From JASFQI01 sp050115555 (lineage in GTDB: Bacteria > Desulfobacterota > DSM-4660 > Desulfatiglandales > HGW-15), in assembly GCA_050115555.1 (NCBI GenBank), contig JASFQI010000165.1:1-10303 (forward strand): DNA of 10,303 nt, given 5' to 3'. Under the pieces are notes generated by a model. It had not been told where the DNA came from and made no database searches. It was given only the letters and a program-made list of their open reading frames with translations. This document shows, one piece after another, positions 1 to 6,370 of the stretch; positions within the stretch are counted from its first letter, which is position 1; each line of letters starts with the position of its first letter. The position numbers and the translations under genes are program-made.

Positions 1-586
1 CCCAGCGCTCCGCGATCACCCCACCCAGCTCCGCGTGGTCGATCCCCAGGACGGCCTTTTCGGCTTCGCGAAAGCTGAACTCATAGTTGGATACCAGGAG
101 CTGAATCTTCTCGAAGGAATCGGCCACGTACTGGCTGAGCACCACCTTTCCAATATCCTTCACGAGGGCCGCCGTGAACACGGCATGAACGTCTTTAAGT
201 TCCTTCATTTCCGCCAGCTCCCGGGCGATGAGTGCAGAGGAAACCGAGTACCGCCAGAGCTCTCCGCTGTTCAGGTCATATCCCACCTGACCTTTGGAAA
301 AATTCTCCCCGCTTGCCTGAAGCAGCACCAGATCCACGATCTTGTCCATGCCCAGGTACACAACGGCCTGGTGCAGGGAGTCCACCTTTTTCGACAGGCC
401 GAAGTAGGCGGAGTTGGCGGCCTTGAGAAGATTGGCCGTCACGGCCTGATCATACTGGATGAGCTCGGAGAGCTGTCCCATGGAGCTCTGGGGATCCTTT
501 GCCACAGTCATAATCTTTTGAGCCACCTGCGGAATCGGCGTCAGTGTCTCGATCTTTGCCACGATGGCCCCGATGTCCTTTTTCAT
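1..586 (-). CDS. HDOD domain protein, C-terminus beyond window
   Basis: Only the first 195 residues are inside the window; the frame is open to the left edge. The sequence reads as an HDOD domain, a degenerate HD-hydrolase fold usually found in signalling proteins and acting as a protein-interaction module. The N-terminal part has the typical LTPIPQVAQKIM segment (15-26) and LKAANSAYFGL (54-64), followed by AVVYLGMDKIVDLVLLQ (74-90). Where true HD phosphohydrolases have His then His-Asp, this protein has LWRYS (Tyr113) and VKDIGK (Lys143-Asp144), so metal-dependent catalysis is unlikely. GIDHAELGGVIAERW near the window edge fits the family. The ATG overlaps the stop codon of the upstream cheD in an ATGA arrangement, which implies translational coupling and membership of the che operon. 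HDOD genes beside che genes are known in many proteobacteria; a precise role here is not deducible. Confidence 0.88.
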   Translation of the reverse strand, partial: MKKDIGAIVAKIETLTPIPQVAQKIMTVAKDPQSSMGQLSELIQYDQAVTANLLKAANSAYFGLSKKVDSLHQAVVYLGMDKIVDLVLLQASGENFSKGQVGYDLNSGELWRYSVSSALIARELAEMKELKDVHAVFTAALVKDIGKVVLSQYVADSFEKIQLLVSNYEFSFREAEKAVLGIDHAELGGVIAERW

Positions 587-1074
587 ACCTGGAACTCCCC
601 TTTTCCGGAGACCTTGACCCAGCATGCGCCGTCGTTGATGGCCAACTTGAGGGTCCGGTTCACATTCCCCCCCACGTCCTCATGGCTCACCATCACCTTG
701 TTCTTCCAAAAAATTTTGCGCATGGCCATGTGGTTCCGTTTGCCGATGTTGAAGAATCCCTGCTGGTCCAGGATCTGTGCCCCTCCCACCACAACGATCC
801 GCATCCGCTGCTTCTTGGCCCCCAGCTTGTACGCCTCCTTGAACATGGGCGCGATCCCCGAGTCGGCGAACATGTAAGGGTTATTCTTCGCCTTTACTGG
901 GTCCAGGGAGGAGTCGGGCAGCATATAGTGGAGCATGCCTCCAACCTTGACCGCCGGATCATAAACGGCAATGCCTATGCACGAACCCAGGGAATAGGTC
1001 ACGAGCATGGCCTCCGGATCATTGCTGACCTTCATATCTGCGACACCCACGGTGATCTTATTATTCACAGCCAC
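583..1074 (-). CDS. cheD: CheD, chemoreceptor glutamine deamidase (operon copy)
   Basis: CheD hydrolyses specific glutamine side chains of methyl-accepting chemotaxis proteins to glutamate, tuning receptor output. The family signature LGSCIGIAVYDP followed by GGMLHYMLP is present. Using the GTG at 1074 as residue 1, Thr26, Cys32 and His49 fall at exactly the spacing of the Thr21/Cys27/His44 catalytic residues known from Thermotoga CheD, so the enzyme should be active. VVVGGAQIL and VSHEDVGGNVNRTLKLAINDG are further family blocks. At 163 residues it has normal length. Start choice is uncertain: an AGGG stretch sits only 2 nt before the GTG at 1074 but 8 nt before a second in-frame GTG at 1068, so the shorter form (161 residues) may be the real one. 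It follows cheA by about 100 bp and overlaps the HDOD gene by 4 nt. Confidence 0.95.
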   Translation of the reverse strand: MAVNNKITVGVADMKVSNDPEAMLVTYSLGSCIGIAVYDPAVKVGGMLHYMLPDSSLDPVKAKNNPYMFADSGIAPMFKEAYKLGAKKQRMRIVVVGGAQILDQQGFFNIGKRNHMAMRKIFWKNKVMVSHEDVGGNVNRTLKLAINDGACWVKVSGKGEFQV

Positions 1075-1176
1075 AACCCTGTGTATGAAGAGGTGAAACG
1101 CCAGTTCGCTTCCGCCTGTACGGTGAAGGGGCCGATCCGTCCTTCGAAAAAGGGCTCAAAATCGGCATGGCCGGGC

Positions 1177-3426
1177 TCAGTGCACCCTTCTTCCATTTCC
1201 GTTCGCAACGTCGTAGATGCCGGACATGTCCAGGATCAATCCGACCCGGCCGTCTCCGAGAATGGCTCCGCCGGCGATGCCCTTGAGATTCTTCAATCCT
1301 CCGCCCAGGCTTTTGATCACGACCTCCTCCTTGCCCAGAAGCTCGTCGAGGAGAAGGCACATCCTCTTGTTCTCGTGCTCCACAGTCACCACGAGTCCCT
1401 CCCACGGCTCCGTGCATTCGCTTGGCACGTTGAAAATCTGGTGGAGCCGCACCAGGGGGACGAGGCTGCCGCGCGTCCGAATCAACTCGCCCTTTCCTTC
1501 CACGGTGGAGTACTGATCCCTTTCCGGTCGAAAGGATTCCAGGATGGCCAGCGCGGGAATAATGTAGCGCTCTTTTCCCACACGTACGAGCATACCCTCG
1601 ATAATCGCCAGGGTGAGAGGAAGGCTGATCACGAAGACGGACCCATGTCCCGGTCTGGAGTTGATCTCCACACGCCCTCGAAGCTTCTCGATCGCCTTCT
1701 TTACGACATCCATGCCCACACCTCGCCCGGAGATATCCGTAACGGTGCGGGCCGTGGAGAAGCCCGGCTGAAAGATCAGATTGTTGATTTCCGCGTCCGT
1801 GAGCTTGTGATCCTCAGTGATCAGGCCGCGGGACAGGGCCTTTTCAAGGATGGCGTCGCGGTTCAATCCGCGCCCGTCGTCCTCGATCTCGATGACGATG
1901 TTCCCGCCCCGGTGAAAAGCACGTAAGGTAATGGTGCCCTTGCGGTCCTTGCCTGTGGCCTCTCGTTCCTCAGGCGACTCCAGACCGTGGTCTGCAGCGT
2001 TTCGAATCATGTGCACCATGGGCTCGTAAAGCTCGTCCACCACATTTCGGTCGATCTCCGTGTCCTCCCCGGACATCTCGAGCCCCACCTCTTTTCTCGA
2101 GTTCTTGGCAAGGTCCCGTACCAGCCGCACCATCTTCTGGAAGGTGCTCTTGATGGGCACCATGCGCATGGACATGGCGATCCTCTGGAGCCCCGATGTG
2201 ATTTGGTTCAACTGATTCAGGTTGTGATAAAGCTTCTGGTCGCTGCTGGCGGTAATGTAGGGGTTCTGGCGAAGCATGGATTGGGCGATCACGAGCTCAC
2301 CGGTCAAATCCACCATGTTGTCCAGCTTCTGGGTGTCTACCTTGACCTGAAGATCCACATGGCCTTTCTTGTACTGCTTCTGCTTTCTTACAGCGGAGAT
2401 GACTTCCTTGGACTGGGCCTTCTTTTCCCCCATCAGGATCTCGCCGATCTTTTTGCCCGGTTCGACTCTCTGCTTCTCCAGGCCGCTTTCGAGGTCTTCC
2501 CTGGTGATGCTCCCCTGCTGAAGCAAGATCTCTCCCACCCGGCTCTCTCCCCACTCTTTCTGCTCCTCCTGCCGCTTCTCGATCTTTTGAACAAGCGGCT
2601 CGATATCTATATCTGCGATCAGAGAGCCGCCGCTGTCCAGTCCCTCCTGAACCCCGTCAATCATGCGTTTCAGGGTATCCACGGACTCGAGCACGATATC
2701 GATGATCTCCTCGCCCACGGCGATATCCCCGTTCCGTGCCTTGTCCAGAAGGTTCTCGGCGCTGTGGGCCAATCGGTTGATCGCCTTGAGGTTGAGAAAA
2801 CCGCTGACGCCCTTGATGGTGTGAAACGGACGAAAGATGGAGTTGATCGTCTCCAGGTCTTCCGGTTCCTGCTCCAGGTTGACCAGGTTCACCTCGATGC
2901 TGTCCAGGTTCTCCTTGGACTCCACAACAAAGTCCTGCAGGATCTGCCGATCCTCCTCGGCAAGCCCGCTCCCCAAAATTTGATCGTCCTGAGGGGCCTT
3001 CGGCACAGAAGCCTCCTCGGTCCCGTCTTCCTCTTCGGGCGCCGGGACAGCCTTTTCCTCGGCCTCCGTACCCTCCGGAGCAGGTTCATCTTTGCGCCCG
3101 AACGCCTGAAAGGCCTGCGACAATGCATCCTCCTGGGGCGTTTCACCGTTTACGAGCGCCCGATGAAATGACTGCAACGTCGTGATCCCCATCTCCAGGG
3201 GCTTGATATCCGAGGCCTCGTTCAGAATCACCTTTTCGAGGTAGCCTCGGGTCGCCCGGACAAGCTCCGTGAAACGTGTTTCCTCCAGGTCCTTGGACTG
3301 GGCCTCCAGCTCCTCCAGGACATTCATGACCTTCCCCATGGCAGGAATATCCCCGCTCTCCAGGGTAACCACCTCCAAGGCCAGAGTATCCAGGCTGCTC
3401 CCGAGTTCTTCTATCCGATCCGACAT
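1177..3426 (-). CDS. cheA: CheA, chemotaxis histidine kinase with MshEN-like insert
   Basis: This is the 749-residue sensor kinase of the chemotaxis complex; it phosphorylates itself and then CheY. Domains in order: residues 1-110, a helical region of unknown type; 111-150, an acidic Pro/Glu-rich linker; about 158-265, the P1/HPt domain with phospho-acceptor His202 in FHTIKGVSGFL; 296-349, two tandem 24-residue motifs resembling the MshEN (GspE N-terminal) c-di-GMP-binding fold, where a P2 domain is usual; about 356-450, P3 dimerisation with MRMVPIKSTFQKM; about 455-605, P4 ATPase with the N box (HMIRNAADHGLE, Asn476), the DDGRG box (516-520) and GRGVGMD (567-573); about 610-742, the P5 CheW-like domain. 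All catalytic boxes look intact. The start at 3426 has AAGGGG 8 nt upstream; the in-frame ATG at 3477 has no such support. It lies 140 bp after cheY in the same direction, with no clear terminator between. Confidence 0.97.
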   Translation of the reverse strand: MSDRIEELGSSLDTLALEVVTLESGDIPAMGKVMNVLEELEAQSKDLEETRFTELVRATRGYLEKVILNEASDIKPLEMGITTLQSFHRALVNGETPQEDALSQAFQAFGRKDEPAPEGTEAEEKAVPAPEEEDGTEEASVPKAPQDDQILGSGLAEEDRQILQDFVVESKENLDSIEVNLVNLEQEPEDLETINSIFRPFHTIKGVSGFLNLKAINRLAHSAENLLDKARNGDIAVGEEIIDIVLESVDTLKRMIDGVQEGLDSGGSLIADIDIEPLVQKIEKRQEEQKEWGESRVGEILLQQGSITREDLESGLEKQRVEPGKKIGEILMGEKKAQSKEVISAVRKQKQYKKGHVDLQVKVDTQKLDNMVDLTGELVIAQSMLRQNPYITASSDQKLYHNLNQLNQITSGLQRIAMSMRMVPIKSTFQKMVRLVRDLAKNSRKEVGLEMSGEDTEIDRNVVDELYEPMVHMIRNAADHGLESPEEREATGKDRKGTITLRAFHRGGNIVIEIEDDGRGLNRDAILEKALSRGLITEDHKLTDAEINNLIFQPGFSTARTVTDISGRGVGMDVVKKAIEKLRGRVEINSRPGHGSVFVISLPLTLAIIEGMLVRVGKERYIIPALAILESFRPERDQYSTVEGKGELIRTRGSLVPLVRLHQIFNVPSECTEPWEGLVVTVEHENKRMCLLLDELLGKEEVVIKSLGGGLKNLKGIAGGAILGDGRVGLILDMSGIYDVANGNGRRVH

Positions 3427-3434
3427 GAAATTAT

Positions 3435-3440
3435 CCCCTT
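3435..3440 (-). promoter_or_regulatory. Shine-Dalgarno of cheA
   Basis: AAGGGG read on the minus strand, 8 nt before the ATG at 3426. It decides the cheA start in favour of MSDRIEEL over a longer in-frame reading from 3477. Confidence 0.75.
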
Positions 3441-3566
3441 CCCATGGTGATGCGGCATTCTCCCGTGCGTTCTGCAAGGGGAATCCTTGCGCTCAACTTC
3501 TTCCACTACCGGCCGACTCGTCCGGCCCGTTTTCTCAGAGGTTTCTCCGCACGGGCGAAACCGTTC

Positions 3567-3947
3567 TCACCCGAAGACCTTTTCCAGCTTTTCACTAAAG
3601 GTCTCCGGTGTGAAAGGCTTGACGATGTAGTTGCTGACTCCTGCCTTGACGGCTTCGACCACGTTTTCCTTCTGACCTTCCGCCGTGACCATGATGAACG
3701 GGATCTCCTTGAGGGTGTCATCCCCCCGAACGGCCTTGAGCAGGTCCAGCCCCGTCATTTTCGGCATGTTCCAGTCGGACACAATGAGTCCCACCTTCTC
3801 CTTCTTCAGGGTATCCAGGGCGTTGGAGCCGTCCTCCGCCTCCACGATGCTGTTGAAGCCGAGTTGCTTCAAGACACCCTTTACGATTCGCCTCATCGTG
3901 GCGAAATCATCCACGACCAGGACTTTCATAGAAGTATCAATGGCCAT
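3567..3947 (-). CDS. cheY: CheY, chemotaxis response regulator
   Basis: This is a single-domain receiver of 126 residues that, once phosphorylated by CheA, binds the flagellar switch. The acidic pocket is Asp13-Asp14 (LVVDD), the phospho-acceptor is Asp58 (IVSDWNMP), and the switch residues Thr88 (MVTAEG), Tyr107 and Lys110 (YIVKPF) are present. All sit one position beyond E. coli CheY Asp57/Thr87/Tyr106/Lys109. There is no output domain, so it acts by protein contact and not on DNA. The ATG has GGAGG 8 nt upstream. It lies 45 bp downstream of cheZ and 140 bp upstream of cheA, in one operon. Placing the phosphatase gene immediately before its substrate's gene is consistent with co-ordinated stoichiometry. 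Confidence 0.97.
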   Translation of the reverse strand: MAIDTSMKVLVVDDFATMRRIVKGVLKQLGFNSIVEAEDGSNALDTLKKEKVGLIVSDWNMPKMTGLDLLKAVRGDDTLKEIPFIMVTAEGQKENVVEAVKAGVSNYIVKPFTPETFSEKLEKVFG

Positions 3948-3992
3948 CCGTTCATCCTCCTTTGGTTCATCTCTTCCTCGAATATACCTTCA

Positions 3993-5402
3993 TCACAGGC
4001 TGGCCAAGAGATCGTCGATGCTATCCTGGTCCAGACCTTCCCCCTCACTCTGCGGTCCCTTGAGCTCGCTCTTGAAATCCTCCACCTCGCGTGCGAGATC
4101 CTCGAACGACTTGCTCGGATCTTCCTTGTGCCTCTGCATCTTGATTCCGAATGAGATGATCAGATCTTCGATGCGCATTTCCATGGACTTGACGAGCTTG
4201 ATGATCCGCTGGATACGCTGCCCTACGAGATCCTGAAAGCTGAGCGGCTCCATCATGCTCATGGAAAGTTTCCCGATGGTACGAAGCGTTTCTGTCTGCT
4301 CCTTTAGAATCTTCACAAACGGTTCCGGAAGATCGGCCGATCCTCCGTTTCCGCCAGGGGCACTCGTACCCTGCCCGCACGCCTCCACGATTCCTCGAAT
4401 GGCCGTATTCAGCTCGCTCAGCCGCTGAATTCCGTGATCGGCCTCACCCAGATCCCGCATCAGCTCGTCGATCGTACTCATAGGCTCGGAAAGCGCTTCC
4501 TGAATCGACAGTACGTCCGCCCGATTGCACAGGAGCTCACGGCCGGTCTCCACACCGGGCATCACGAACTGCATCACCTGGCGAGCCTCCTCGGGCAAGT
4601 CGGGAACGAGCTGTACTATCTCTTGAATCATCTCGATGCCCTTTTCCCACGACTCGTTCGAGTCACCCCCTCCGTGATCGTCGAGCCATGCCAGAAGCCT
4701 TTCCAACTCGCGATTTGCGAGCTCCATCTGCTCCTCGTTGATGTCCATGATCTTCATGGTGCTCTTTTCAAGCGTCGTGTTGATCCCCTCGAGCTGGTTG
4801 CTGGCCTCCGGGATATCCTTGGCAGCGATCTCCACGATTCCGGGCTCGATTCGCTTCTTGATGTCCTTTCGGAAATCGATCAACTCCACAGCAATCTCTT
4901 TGATCTTACTGGAAAACTCACTTGTCAGCTCCTCGAAGAAGTGTCCGTTCCGAAGATTCTTGAACATGTTCTTGATCTCGTCGAACTCCTCACCTGCGAG
5001 TTCTCCCGTTTCAAGTCGTTTTTCAATTTCCTCGAGACACATATCCTGGGTCTGTTGTTGGACCTTGGCCGGAGCGTCATGTAGGCGGCACAAATGGAAC
5101 TGCCCTGCGATGTCCTTGCCCATGACCAGATTGTTGCGAAGTGGCTGGACTTCGAAAAGCATGCAATAATCAGCGACGTTGAAGGCCTCGGAGGAATTGA
5201 GCACGATCACATAGGGCTTCACATCCCGTTGAGGCCCCTTGGCCACCGGGTACACATCCCCGTCCAGTTCAAGGTAAAGTTCTCCGGTTTCCGAGTGCAC
5301 GATGTTTGCGCCAGACCGGTCCAGAATGCGTTTTACTCCTGCGACGTCAAATGCAACCTTTTCAAGGTCCCCGTCGAGATTGCCCATGATTGCGTTGTGC
5401 AT
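3993..5402 (-). CDS. cheZ: CheZ, CheY-P phosphatase, unusually long form
   Basis: CheZ accelerates dephosphorylation of CheY-P. The diagnostic pieces are in the C-terminal third: EPLSFQDLVGQRIQRII, in which Asp391 and Gln395 match catalytic Asp143 and Gln147 of E. coli CheZ (DLTGQ there, DLVGQ here), and the final LDQDSIDDLLASL, which closely resembles the C-terminal CheY-binding peptide of E. coli CheZ. Residues about 150-245 look like the first long helix of the four-helix bundle (PEASNQLEGINTTLEKS). The protein has 469 residues against 214 in E. coli. The excess is an N-terminal region of about 110 residues with beta-like, non-CheZ sequence, and a segment at about 245-355 between the helices that includes a Gly-rich linker (GQGTSAPGGNGG). 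No membrane segment is visible. GGAGG lies 7 nt before the ATG. It is first gene of the cheZ-cheY-cheA-cheD-HDOD operon and is preceded by a sigma-54-like promoter. Confidence 0.93.
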   Translation of the reverse strand: MHNAIMGNLDGDLEKVAFDVAGVKRILDRSGANIVHSETGELYLELDGDVYPVAKGPQRDVKPYVIVLNSSEAFNVADYCMLFEVQPLRNNLVMGKDIAGQFHLCRLHDAPAKVQQQTQDMCLEEIEKRLETGELAGEEFDEIKNMFKNLRNGHFFEELTSEFSSKIKEIAVELIDFRKDIKKRIEPGIVEIAAKDIPEASNQLEGINTTLEKSTMKIMDINEEQMELANRELERLLAWLDDHGGGDSNESWEKGIEMIQEIVQLVPDLPEEARQVMQFVMPGVETGRELLCNRADVLSIQEALSEPMSTIDELMRDLGEADHGIQRLSELNTAIRGIVEACGQGTSAPGGNGGSADLPEPFVKILKEQTETLRTIGKLSMSMMEPLSFQDLVGQRIQRIIKLVKSMEMRIEDLIISFGIKMQRHKEDPSKSFEDLAREVEDFKSELKGPQSEGEGLDQDSIDDLLASL

Positions 5403-5420
5403 CCCTCATCCTCCGTTTTC

Positions 5421-5455
5421 AAAAATCACGTGCCCTCGTTCGAGGGTCCGCCCTC
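5421..5455 (-). other. Overlapping stem-loops in the cheZ leader
   Basis: Read on the minus strand, three short blocks follow one another: GAGGG (5455-5451), CCCTC (5446-5442 region) and GAGGG (5437-5433). The middle block can pair with the first (loop CGGA) or, more strongly, with the third (six pairs, CCCTCG with CGAGGG). A run of five T lies at 5425-5421, 7 nt beyond the second hairpin. The two hairpins exclude each other and sit just before the cheZ ribosome binding site. It is not a standard terminator, because the T run is short and displaced. A regulatory role is inference. Confidence 0.35.
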
Positions 5456-5512
5456 CCGTCCTCCGGCAGGCCACTGTGTTCACGTGTGCTGTGCGTTCTG
5501 GTTTTGGGAACA

Positions 5513-5528
5513 AGCAATTTGCGTACCA
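5513..5528 (-). promoter_or_regulatory. Sigma-54 (-24/-12) promoter of the cheZ operon
   Basis: On the minus strand the sequence TGGTACGCAAATTGCT matches the RpoN consensus TGGCACG-N4-TTGCA at every conserved position except the fourth base and the final A/T position, which is allowed. The GG and GC doublets are separated by exactly 10 nt, as sigma-54 requires. The predicted transcription start is near 5502, giving a leader of about 100 nt to cheZ. Sigma-54 promoters need an ATP-dependent activator bound upstream; a candidate site is at 5599-5618. Confidence 0.8.
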
Positions 5529-5598
5529 CGAAGGGGAACCGCTACCAGGCCCCGTATCCCTGCATTTCCGTACCGACCGGGGTGCGCGTTCCTGCCGC

Positions 5599-5618
5599 GA
5601 TGTCATTCCTTTGACATC
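5599..5618. promoter_or_regulatory. Inverted repeat, candidate activator site for cheZ promoter
   Basis: GATGTCA-TTCCTT-TGACATC is a perfect inverted repeat with 7-bp arms and a 6-bp spacer, 20 bp in all. Its centre is 88 bp upstream of the centre of the -24/-12 element, about -107 from the predicted start, a usual position for an NtrC-family enhancer-binding protein. A related repeat with the same GTCA-N6-TGAC core lies upstream of the second cheD. The binding protein is not identified. Confidence 0.6.
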
Positions 5619-5652
5619 CGCCGACAGCATTGCCCCATTCGTGCGGTGCCCT

Positions 5653-6366
5653 TCAGTGGAAAATTGGAATCACCCGCGTGCCCGGGCTCGCCGGGAGCTG
5701 GATCGCCACAGGAACAAACACCACGCATCGAATAGGCAGAAGCACGTCCTCGAGTGCGATGTTCCGCTTCTGAAAGCGTTTTTCCACCCGATACGGCTTG
5801 AGGAGCACGCCGACTCTTGAAACCCAGCCCGAGGTCCCCTTGGGGATCTCCAGGGGTAACTCCTTCAAGGCCTTGCGCAATCGTTCCCAGTGCTCCGGCA
5901 GCATCTCCGCACCGATGTAGGGGGTCGCCCGGGGGAAATCGGGTTCCCAAGTGATCGGATGAAACCTGGCGCGCTCGCTTGACGTCCAGTGCATGCGACC
6001 CTCGATGCTCCAGCGAAAGAGGCTTTCCGCATTGATCTGTCGAATGCGTTGGTTTAGACGGCGGCGAGCCTTCCTGAGGCTGTTTCCGGAGAACATCTCA
6101 GCGGGCTTGAATGCGGAAAAGGTGGGGCTTTCCAGCGCCCAGCACAAATCCTCGATATCGCCGGTCTCGGGCGTCTCCCCGCATATGGAGTAGTAGGTAC
6201 AGAAGATCCCCTCCCGGTCGAGCTCCGGGACACCGGCCCATCCATGAGCGCAGAACAAAGGAATCAGGCAGGCCGTTGCAATGGTCCATGCGAATGTTTT
6301 TAAAACAAATCCCCTCCCGTCCCGCAGGACACTTTCTCTACATGACTTGAAACCGGCTGGTTGCAT
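5653..6366 (-). CDS. Secreted protein of unknown function
   Basis: I do not recognise this 237-residue protein. It begins with a long polar N region, then a hydrophobic stretch (about 20-40) and a plausible signal-peptidase site after HGWA (residue 44), so the mature protein is probably periplasmic or otherwise exported. The mature part is rich in Arg, Trp and Pro. It has two cysteine pairs in its first third (FCTYYSIC and a later LCWALE), an Arg-rich helix (LRKARRRLNQRIRQ) and a hydrophobic beta-like C-terminus (IRCVVFVPVAIQLP). No catalytic motif is evident. The start at 6366 is supported by AGGGG 7 nt upstream, which lies within the last codons of the peptidase gene; only 4 nt separate the two genes, so they are surely co-transcribed. 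A partner or accessory role for the peptidase is inference. The 250 bp downstream hold the cheZ promoter region. Confidence 0.8.
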   Translation of the reverse strand: MQPAGFKSCRESVLRDGRGFVLKTFAWTIATACLIPLFCAHGWAGVPELDREGIFCTYYSICGETPETGDIEDLCWALESPTFSAFKPAEMFSGNSLRKARRRLNQRIRQINAESLFRWSIEGRMHWTSSERARFHPITWEPDFPRATPYIGAEMLPEHWERLRKALKELPLEIPKGTSGWVSRVGVLLKPYRVEKRFQKRNIALEDVLLPIRCVVFVPVAIQLPASPGTRVIPIFH

Positions 6367-6370
6367 GGAT

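Noticed and set aside
1061..1176. Small minus-strand frame in the cheA-cheD gap, about 35 residues from an internal ATG
   Set aside because: It is a low-complexity Ser/Pro/Arg peptide running into cheD in another frame, with no ribosome binding site of note.
544..1926. Long plus-strand open frames opposite cheD and cheA, also 1987-3171 and 4434-5084
   Set aside because: They mirror high-GC coding on the other strand, which carries unmistakable che domains; their translations are His/Leu-rich and match no family.
3427..3477. Longer cheA start at 3477, adding 17 residues
   Set aside because: The ATG at 3426 has AAGGGG at an ideal 8 nt; the added residues do not resemble CheA.
3470..3500. Sigma-54-like element and hairpin in the cheY-cheA gap
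   Set aside because: GG and GC are separated by 9 nt and not 10. The GCAAGG/CCTTGC stem is short with no T run, so it is neither a sound promoter nor a terminator.
3552..3562. CGGGCGAAACC also found at 8338-8348
   Set aside because: Two copies of an 11-mer in GC-rich DNA with no consistent position relative to promoters; treated as chance.
5403..5652. Sigma-28 promoter or c-di-GMP riboswitch upstream of cheZ
   Set aside because: No TAAA-N15-GCCGATAA-like match and no GEMM-type conserved core was found; the sigma-54 element explains the region better.
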